The position numbers and the translations under genes are program-made. The notes beneath the pieces are model-generated. The model was not told the DNA's origin. It saw nothing but the letters and a program-made list of their open reading frames with translations, and searched no databases. 13,523 nt of DNA from Clostridiales bacterium (GTDB lineage Bacteria > Bacillota > Clostridia > Oscillospirales > Oscillospiraceae). Shown here piece by piece: positions 7,528 through 11,762 of the stretch. The number at the start of each line of letters is the position of its first letter. Position 1 is the first letter of the stretch. Location of the stretch: the NCBI GenBank assembly GCA_019418525.1, contig DYBS01000042.1, positions 1 to 13,523 on the forward strand, read 5' to 3'.

Positions 7528-7901
7528 AGCTTCTCTCCTTTCAGGATGGCCTCCAGCTGGGCCACATCGTCGGGGGTGATGGACCGGCTCTCCACCAGAG
7601 CGGCCACCAGACTGGGCAGGGAACCGCCGTGGAGTTTTTGGAAGAACCGTCCGCTCTCGGTAGCCAGGTACTCCCGCTCGTCCACCAGGGGACGGTAGCG
7701 GTTGTTTCTCCCCTCCTTCTCATTGGCCACGAAGCCCCGCTCCTCCAGGCGGGAGAGGAGTTTCAGCAGCGTGGGCAGCCGCCAGTGCCGCCCGGAGAGC
7801 TTCTCCATCAGCTGGGCGGAGGTGACGGGGTAGGGCTCCAGCTTCCAAAGGGCCTGCATGACCTCCAGCTCGGCGTCGGGCAGGCGTTCCAGTTTCCCCA
7901 T
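7524..7901 (-). CDS. BlaI/MecI/CopY-family transcriptional repressor
   Basis: This 125-residue winged-helix repressor is expected to dimerise on GACAnnTGTC-type dyads and to be inactivated by its membrane protease partner. Residues 1-72 form the DNA-binding domain: LPDAELEVMQALWKL opens it, and TLLKLLSRLEERGFV (44-58) matches the recognition helix and wing start of BlaI. The C-terminal half (75-123) is the helical dimerisation region. No Asn-Phe dipeptide like the BlaI cleavage site of Staphylococcus is visible, so the cut site, if any, differs. The ATG at 7901 has AAAGGAG nine bases upstream. The stop TGA overlaps the protease ATG. Two operator-like dyads lie on the promoter, so negative autoregulation is very likely. 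Physiological targets beyond this operon are not known. Confidence 0.93.
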   Translation of the reverse strand: MGKLERLPDAELEVMQALWKLEPYPVTSAQLMEKLSGRHWRLPTLLKLLSRLEERGFVANEKEGRNNRYRPLVDEREYLATESGRFFQKLHGGSLPSLVAALVESRSITPDDVAQLEAILKGEKL

Positions 7902-7921
7902 GGTGCCGTTCTCCTTTCATT

Positions 7922-7933
7922 AGACATTTGTCT
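7922..7933. promoter_or_regulatory. BlaI-type operator dyad 1
   Basis: AGACATTTGTCT is a perfect dyad (AGACA and TGTCT around two bases) between the predicted transcription start and the blaI ribosome binding site. It shares the core ACATTTGT with a second copy 23 bases upstream of it in transcription direction. The pattern fits the ACAnnTGT core of BlaI/MecI operators; binding is inferred. Confidence 0.7.
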
Positions 7934-7941
7934 CTATCTTT

Positions 7942-7970
7942 ATTTTACATTTGTCTAACAAAGAAGTCAA
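7942..7970 (-). promoter_or_regulatory. Sigma-A promoter of the blaI-protease operon
   Basis: On the minus strand TTGACT (7970-7965) and TAAAAT (7947-7942) are each 5 of 6 to consensus and separated by exactly 17 bases. Transcription should start near 7935, about 34 bases before the blaI ATG. The second operator dyad lies inside the spacer and touches the -10, so a bound repressor would block RNA polymerase. Confidence 0.75.
7946..7957. promoter_or_regulatory. BlaI-type operator dyad 2
   Basis: TACATTTGTCTA repeats the ACATTTGT core of dyad 1 at an offset of 23 bases. It is less symmetric in its outer bases than dyad 1. It overlaps the -10 element and spacer of the blaI promoter, the position expected for a repressor that excludes RNA polymerase. 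Confidence 0.65.
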
Positions 7971-7972
7971 GC

Positions 7973-8010
7973 AAAAACAAACCGCCGGCGGAAGTGAGTT
8001 CCGCCGGCGG
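7973..8010 (-). terminator. Rho-independent terminator of the NYN gene
   Basis: CCGCCGGCGGAA (7982-7993) and TTCCGCCGGCGG (7999-8010) form a perfect 12-bp stem with a five-base loop. On the minus strand it is followed by TTTGTTTTT (7981-7973). It starts six bases after the NYN stop codon. The T-tract ends three bases from the -35 box of the blaI promoter, so one unit ends exactly where the next begins. Confidence 0.92.
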
Positions 8011-8015
8011 CGCTG

Positions 8016-8909
8016 TTATCCCTTCTGTTCCTTGTCCCGCACATACATCTGCTTGACATGGGGCAGGTTGGTGGGCCGGATGTCCAGCTCAAAGCGCTCC
8101 AGGGATTTAAAGAGCTGGCTGAGCTTGGAAAAGCCGAAGTTGCGGGGGTCGAAGTCGGGCTGCTTTTTCACCAGGAGATTCCCCACATCCCCCATGAGGG
8201 CATAGCCGTCCTCATCGGCCACACTCTCCACCGAGTCGGCCAGCAGCTCCACCACCGTCATGGCAACACCGCTTTCCACCTCGGGCTCGGCGGGCTTAGA
8301 CGGCTTTTTAGTCGTGCGCTTGCCCTTGTTTTCGGGCTTTTTCTCCGCCTTCTCGGCCTCGGCCTTGGCAGCGGCCTCCGCCTTCTCCTTCTTTTCCCGC
8401 TCCAGTCTAGCTTTCTCTGCCTTTTCCTGCTGCTCGACGGCCCGGGCGGCGGCCCGGGCTTTCTCCCCGGCGGCCCGGATGACCTCGATGTAGATAAACT
8501 TATCGCAGGCCACGATAAAGGGAGCGGGGGTCTTGCGCTCCCCCATGCCGTATACCGTCATCCCTGCCTCCCGCAGCCGGGTGGCCAGGCGGGTAAAGTC
8601 GCTGTCGCTGCTGACCAGCACAAAGCCATCCACCCGCCCAGAATAGAGGATATCCATGGCGTCGATGATCATGGCCGAGTCGGTGGCGTTCTTGCCGGTG
8701 GTGTAGGCGTACTGCTGCACGGGGCTGATGGCGTTTTCCAGCAACAGGGGCTTCCAGGTGCTCATATTGGGGCTGGTCCAGTCGCCATAGATGCGCTTGA
8801 TGGTGGGGGTACCGTGAACGGCGATCTCGGCCATGACGTCCTTGATGGCCGAGCGGGGGGCATTGTCCGCGTCGATCAGGACGGCCAGGCGCGGTTCATC
8901 CCGCTCCAT
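8016..8909 (-). CDS. NYN-domain (PIN-like) putative ribonuclease with C-terminal OST-HTH/LOTUS domain
   Basis: NYN domains are PIN-fold nucleases, and OST-HTH (LOTUS) domains bind RNA, so this 297-residue protein is probably an RNA-processing or RNA-binding factor; its substrate is unknown. The NYN domain (about 7-145) shows LAVLIDADNAP with Asp13 and Asp15, NATDSAMIIDAMDIL with Asp77, and FVLVSSDSDFTRLATRLREAG with Asp102/Asp104, the expected acidic metal-binding set. A highly charged Ala/Lys/Glu linker (about 146-208), probably helical, leads to the OST-HTH domain (about 215-290). An ATG at 8948 is in frame, but I prefer the ATG at 8909: GGGGAGG lies eight bases upstream and the conserved domain begins at once. 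The 8948 ATG sits 18 bases from the nearest AGGAGG, too far. A leader ORF ends on this start codon. The gene is monocistronic with its own terminator. Confidence 0.88.
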   Translation of the reverse strand: MERDEPRLAVLIDADNAPRSAIKDVMAEIAVHGTPTIKRIYGDWTSPNMSTWKPLLLENAISPVQQYAYTTGKNATDSAMIIDAMDILYSGRVDGFVLVSSDSDFTRLATRLREAGMTVYGMGERKTPAPFIVACDKFIYIEVIRAAGEKARAAARAVEQQEKAEKARLEREKKEKAEAAAKAEAEKAEKKPENKGKRTTKKPSKPAEPEVESGVAMTVVELLADSVESVADEDGYALMGDVGNLLVKKQPDFDPRNFGFSKLSQLFKSLERFELDIRPTNLPHVKQMYVRDKEQKG

Positions 8910-8959
8910 CAGTGCGTCCTCCCCATCTTTGAAAACATATTGCTGCATAAAATCTTCAT
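8909..8959 (-). CDS. Possible 16-codon leader ORF coupled to the NYN gene
   Basis: An ATG at 8959-8957 has a perfect AGGAGG (8972-8967) seven bases upstream and opens a frame of 16 codons, MKILCSNMFSKMGRTH. Its TGA (8911-8909) overlaps by one base the ATG (8909-8907) of the preferred NYN start. It is out of frame with the NYN gene. The geometry is that of translational coupling: ribosomes finishing the leader would be placed on the internal GGGGAGG and the NYN start. Expression of the peptide is inference from spacing alone; the alternative is that the AGGAGG serves the in-frame ATG at 8948 inefficiently. Confidence 0.45.
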   Translation of the reverse strand: MKILCSNMFSKMGRTH

Positions 8960-9091
8960 GATTTTACCTCCTAATTGGATATCTATTCCACTTTTGATAG
9001 CTTTCTATTTTTTTGGTAAATTCCGAAAATAATCCGCTGTTTTCGCAAAATTTCTCCCATATTTTTTCTTTAATACTGTGCATTTTGCTCC

Positions 9092-9119
9092 TTGTCCCGG
9101 CGTACAGGAGGATTATAAT
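9092..9119 (+). promoter_or_regulatory. Promoter of the cstA-family gene
   Basis: TTGTCC (9092-9097, 4 of 6) and a perfect TATAAT (9114-9119) are 16 bases apart. The predicted start is near 9126, giving an untranslated leader of about 106 bases before the GTG start. This lies in a 272-base AT-rich gap between the divergent NYN and cstA genes. I could not place a convincing promoter for the NYN gene in the same gap. Confidence 0.6.
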
Positions 9120-9131
9120 AGAGCCGTTTAA

Positions 9132-9167
9132 AGGGGAAAGGCCAAATAGACGGTTCCAGTTTCCCCT
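9132..9167 (+). other. Leader hairpin of the cstA-family mRNA
   Basis: AGGGGAAA (9132-9139) and TTTCCCCT (9160-9167) form a perfect 8-bp stem with a 20-base loop, about six bases after the predicted transcription start. A second inverted repeat, GGAAAA and TTTTCC (9182-9187, 9195-9200), lies between it and the ribosome binding site. No known riboswitch class is recognised. Function is unassigned. Confidence 0.4.
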
Positions 9168-9231
9168 GGATCTGTCGCGCCGGAAAAACGTATATTTTCC
9201 CGACGATGCACAGCGAAACGGAGGGATTTTT

Positions 9232-10692
9232 GTGATTAGCTTCCTGATCGCGCTGGTTCTCCTGGTGGTGGGTTTCTTCACCTACGGCAAGTTGGTGGAG
9301 CGGGTCTTCCACATCGATGACCGGCCAACGCCCGCGCTTGCCCATCCAGACGGCGTGGACTATGTCCCCATGAAGACTTGGCGTGTCTTCCTCATCCAGC
9401 TGCTGAACATCGCGGGCCTGGGCCCCATTTACGGCGCTCTGGCCGGCGCGTGCTGGGGACCCAAGGTGTACCTGTGGATCGTGTTCGGCACCATTCTGGG
9501 CGGCGGCGTCCACGACTTTCTGTCCGGTATGATGAGTGAGCGCCACGACGGCGCCTCCATCTCCGAGATCGTGGGCCTGTACATGGGCAAGGTGATGACC
9601 TTCATCATGCGCATCTTCTCGGTGGTGCTGCTGGTGATGGTGGGCGTCAACTTCTCGGTGGGCCCCGCCAACCTGATCGCCAGCATGACCCCGGCAGCCC
9701 TGAACTCCACGTTCTGGCTGGTGGTGATTCTGCTCTACTACTTGCTGGCCACCTTCCTGCCCATTGATAAAATCATCGGCAAGCTCTACCCGGTGTTTGG
9801 CATCTGCCTCATCATCATGGCGCTGGGTGTGGGCGGCGCCATTCTCCTCATGCCCCAGTACCATATGCCCGAGCTGTGGGATTCCCTGCTGATCACCCAC
9901 CCCAAGGGCTATCCCGCGTGGGCCATGATGTTCGTCACGGTGGCCTGCGGCGCCGTGTCCGGCTTCCACGCCACCCAGTCCCCCATGATGGCCCGGTGCA
10001 TGACCTCTGAGAAAGAGGGCCGCACTATCTTCTACGGCGCCATGGTGGCCGAGGGTATCATCGCCCTCATCTGGGCCGCCGCCGGCGTGACCTTCTATAA
10101 CGGCGTGGGTCCCCTGCAGGACGCGCTGGATGCCCTCACGCAGGGCGGCGTGGTGAAGGACATCTGCATCACCCTGCTGGGCCCTGTGGGCGGCGTTCTG
10201 GCCATCATCGGCGTGGTGGCCTGCCCCATCACCTCGGGCGATACCGCCTTCCGCTCCGCCCGCCTCACCATCGCCGACTGGTTCCACCTGGACCAGTCCA
10301 ATGTGGGCAAGCGCGCGGCCCTGTCGGTGCCGCTGCTGGCGGTGGGAGCCGTGATCGCCACGGCGCTGCCCTGGGACATCCTGTGGCGGTACTTCTCCTG
10401 GTCCAACCAGACCCTTGCCATGCTGGTGCTGTGGACCGGCGCGGTGTTCCTCCACAAGCATGGCTTCCCGCCCATGGCCTGTCTGATGGCCGCCTTCCCC
10501 GCCACCTTCATGTCGGCCGTGTCCATCACCTATTTCTTCCAGGCCTCCGAGTGCCTGGGTCTGTCCACCGCCATTGCCTATCCGGTGGGCATCGTAGCCG
10601 CGCTGGCCTTCCTGGCCATCTTTGTGTGGCGCACCCTCATCCTGCACAAGGATGACGTGAATCACGAGCTCATCGCCTCCATGGGGCGCTGA
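9232..10692 (+). CDS. CstA-family carbon starvation / pyruvate-type transporter
   Basis: This 486-residue polytopic membrane protein is of the CstA family. E. coli CstA and BtsT take up pyruvate and peptides may also be substrates, but substrate here is inferred only from family. Conserved stretches include NIAGLGPIYGALAGACWGP (59-77), VHDFLSGMMSERHDGASISEIVG (93-115) and VACGAVSGFHATQSPMMARCM (in the middle third). More than ten hydrophobic segments follow one another to the C-terminus. The frame is open from 9013, but the GTG at 9232 is preferred: GGAGGG lies six bases upstream, the preceding 73 codons are compositionally intergenic and overlap the promoter, and the protein then starts directly at the first membrane helix (VISFLIALVLLVVGFFTYGKL). 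This is the short Clostridial form; E. coli CstA is about 700 residues. The gene is monocistronic with a strong terminator. Confidence 0.93.
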   Translation: MISFLIALVLLVVGFFTYGKLVERVFHIDDRPTPALAHPDGVDYVPMKTWRVFLIQLLNIAGLGPIYGALAGACWGPKVYLWIVFGTILGGGVHDFLSGMMSERHDGASISEIVGLYMGKVMTFIMRIFSVVLLVMVGVNFSVGPANLIASMTPAALNSTFWLVVILLYYLLATFLPIDKIIGKLYPVFGICLIIMALGVGGAILLMPQYHMPELWDSLLITHPKGYPAWAMMFVTVACGAVSGFHATQSPMMARCMTSEKEGRTIFYGAMVAEGIIALIWAAAGVTFYNGVGPLQDALDALTQGGVVKDICITLLGPVGGVLAIIGVVACPITSGDTAFRSARLTIADWFHLDQSNVGKRAALSVPLLAVGAVIATALPWDILWRYFSWSNQTLAMLVLWTGAVFLHKHGFPPMACLMAAFPATFMSAVSITYFFQASECLGLSTAIAYPVGIVAALAFLAIFVWRTLILHKDDVNHELIASMGR

Positions 10693-10707
10693 GTGCTCTG
10701 ACCGCTT

Positions 10708-10744
10708 CGGGACGCGGGTCCGCTGGACCCGCGTCCCGTTTTTT
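10708..10744 (+). terminator. Rho-independent terminator of the cstA-family gene
   Basis: CGGGACGCGGGTCC (10708-10721) and GGACCCGCGTCCCG (10725-10738) form a perfect 14-bp stem with loop GCT, followed by six Ts (10739-10744). It begins 15 bases after the transporter stop. It works in the plus direction only; the other side of the stem has no T-tract. The T-tract overlaps the stop codon of the convergent CPBP gene (10745-10743). Confidence 0.95.
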
Positions 10745-11597
10745 ATCTCAGCACCATCAGCATGAGGGCGTAGAGCAGCGCCAGAGGCATCCCGCCCTGC
10801 CGCCAGAACCCGGCCCAGCCTCCGTCACCTGGCGGAAGGGGCCGCTGCCGCCACAGGTATACGGCGCTCAGAAGCCCCAGCGGCACCAGCGCCAGGACCG
10901 CGGCGGTCTCCACCGCTTCCCCCAGCCGGGGCAGGAGCAGCGCCATAGCGTTGGCCGCACTGTGAAGGAGCATCCCGGGCCAGATCCGCCCGGTGCGCAC
11001 CGCCAGGTAGCCCAGCACGGCCCCTCCGGCCAGGGCGTAGAGGAACTGCTCCCCGCTGCCGTGGGACAGGGCAAAGCACAGGGCGCTCAGCGCCACGGCC
11101 GCCCGATCCCCCAGCGGAAGGAGCCGCCCCAGCATGAGCCCTCGGAAGAGTCCCTCCTCGGCCAGCGGGGCCAGGATCACTGTCTGGAGGATCACCAGCG
11201 CCACGGGGCCGGCGGTCACCGCCGCCCCTTCCCGGTCAACCGGGCCCAGCAGCGTCCGTACCGCCAGGGTGATGAGATTCGCCCCATACATCATCCCCAG
11301 CAGGGCGAGAAAGCCTAGGAGGAGCTCCCCTGCTCCCAGACCGGGCTTTTCTCTTTTCCGGGCCGCAGAGACCCGGGTCATGCACCAAGCTGCCAGCGGA
11401 AACCCCGCGCCGTAGCAGGATAGGATGCTCACGATGCGGAAAAAGGCGGGTATCTCCAGCAAAAATCCCGCCCAGCGGGCGACCGCGCTCTGAAGCAGCA
11501 AACTGCACAGGTCCCTTCCCAGCATCCAGGCCAACAGGGCCCAGCCCGCCGCGCCCAGCCGGTCCCGGGCGTCGGGACCCCAGATTTTTTCGTTCAG
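10743..11597 (-). CDS. CPBP-family intramembrane glutamic endopeptidase (CAAX/Rce1-like)
   Basis: Members of this family are membrane-embedded proteases related to Rce1, in bacteria linked to bacteriocin immunity, peptide maturation or unknown substrates. Counted from the chosen start, the 284-residue protein has the catalytic motif EEGLFRG (Glu147, Glu148, Arg152), ALSHG (His179) and HSAAN (His212, Asn216), with at least seven hydrophobic segments. The start is uncertain. The frame is open upstream to a TTG at 11678, but that lies on the gene's own predicted promoter. A TTG at 11627 would leave a seven-base leader with no ribosome site. The CTG at 11597, with AAGGGGGG seven bases upstream and sequence L-NEKIWGPDARDRL that looks like a protein start, fits best. 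The gene faces cstA convergently and nrdJ divergently. No bacteriocin gene is visible nearby. Confidence 0.85.
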   Translation of the reverse strand: MNEKIWGPDARDRLGAAGWALLAWMLGRDLCSLLLQSAVARWAGFLLEIPAFFRIVSILSCYGAGFPLAAWCMTRVSAARKREKPGLGAGELLLGFLALLGMMYGANLITLAVRTLLGPVDREGAAVTAGPVALVILQTVILAPLAEEGLFRGLMLGRLLPLGDRAAVALSALCFALSHGSGEQFLYALAGGAVLGYLAVRTGRIWPGMLLHSAANAMALLLPRLGEAVETAAVLALVPLGLLSAVYLWRQRPLPPGDGGWAGFWRQGGMPLALLYALMLMVLR

Positions 11598-11640
11598 GGC
11601 CCTTCCCCCCTTCTCCTTGTGCCGCAAGGGACACGCCTTG

Positions 11641-11669
11641 ATTATAGCAGATTCCGCCCCCGCTGTATA
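11641..11669 (-). promoter_or_regulatory. Promoter of the CPBP gene
   Basis: On the minus strand a perfect TATAAT (11646-11641) is preceded by TGC, an extended -10. TATACA (11669-11664, 4 of 6) lies 17 bases upstream. The predicted start is near 11634, which argues that translation begins downstream of it, at about 11597. Confidence 0.6.
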
Positions 11670-11672
11670 CTC

Positions 11673-11688
11673 TGTCAATATCTTGCTT
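11673..11688 (+). promoter_or_regulatory. NrdR box 1 upstream of nrdJ
   Basis: TGTCAATATCTTGCTT contains CAATATCTTG, a full match to the CwATATnTwG core of the NrdR box. It overlaps the predicted -35 of nrdJ (11683-11688). Box 2 lies exactly 31 bases downstream, the three-helical-turn spacing at which NrdR boxes normally occur. NrdR represses ribonucleotide reductase genes when dATP is high. Confidence 0.75.
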
Positions 11689-11710
11689 AAAATTTTTTAG
11701 GTGCTACAAT
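11683..11710 (+). promoter_or_regulatory. Promoter of nrdJ
   Basis: TTGCTT (11683-11688) and TACAAT (11705-11710, 5 of 6) are separated by 16 bases, with a predicted start near 11717. The leader is then about 46 bases, too short for a cobalamin riboswitch. Both elements are covered by NrdR boxes. Confidence 0.65.
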
Positions 11711-11719
11711 ATGTAGTAT
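11704..11719 (+). promoter_or_regulatory. NrdR box 2 upstream of nrdJ
   Basis: CTACAATATGTAGTAT matches the 16-base NrdR consensus at about 13 positions, with a perfect CwATATnTwG core (CAATATGTAG, 11707-11716). It overlaps the -10 element and transcription start of nrdJ. The core is offset 31 bases from that of box 1. Confidence 0.8.
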
Positions 11720-11762
11720 GCCGTTTTGGCAACCAAGGAACAACAGAAGGGGAGAGGAATAC

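Noticed and set aside
6097..7901. Beta-lactam resistance regulator blaI-blaR1
   Set aside because: No beta-lactamase gene nearby and the protease lacks the SxxK penicillin-binding domain; resistance function is not supported.
8390..8480. Repetitive GC-rich tract in the NYN gene as a DNA repeat element
   Set aside because: It encodes the Ala/Lys/Glu/Arg linker; similarity comes from codon repetition and not from a mobile or structured repeat.
9182..9200. CcpA cre site upstream of the cstA-family gene
   Set aside because: The dyad around CG at 9189-9190 does not match TGWAARCGYTWNCW at several fixed positions.
9013..9231. N-terminal extension of the CstA-family protein from the ATG at 9013
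   Set aside because: This stretch contains the predicted promoter and leader hairpins, is AT-rich like intergenic DNA, and a good GGAGGG site serves the GTG at 9232.
11641..11678. Perfect TTGACA and TATAAT upstream of the CPBP gene as one promoter
   Set aside because: They are 26 bases apart, beyond workable spacing; TATACA at 17 bases with the extended -10 is a better fit.
11717..11762. Cobalamin riboswitch before nrdJ
   Set aside because: The predicted leader is about 46 bases and no B12-box-like sequence is seen.
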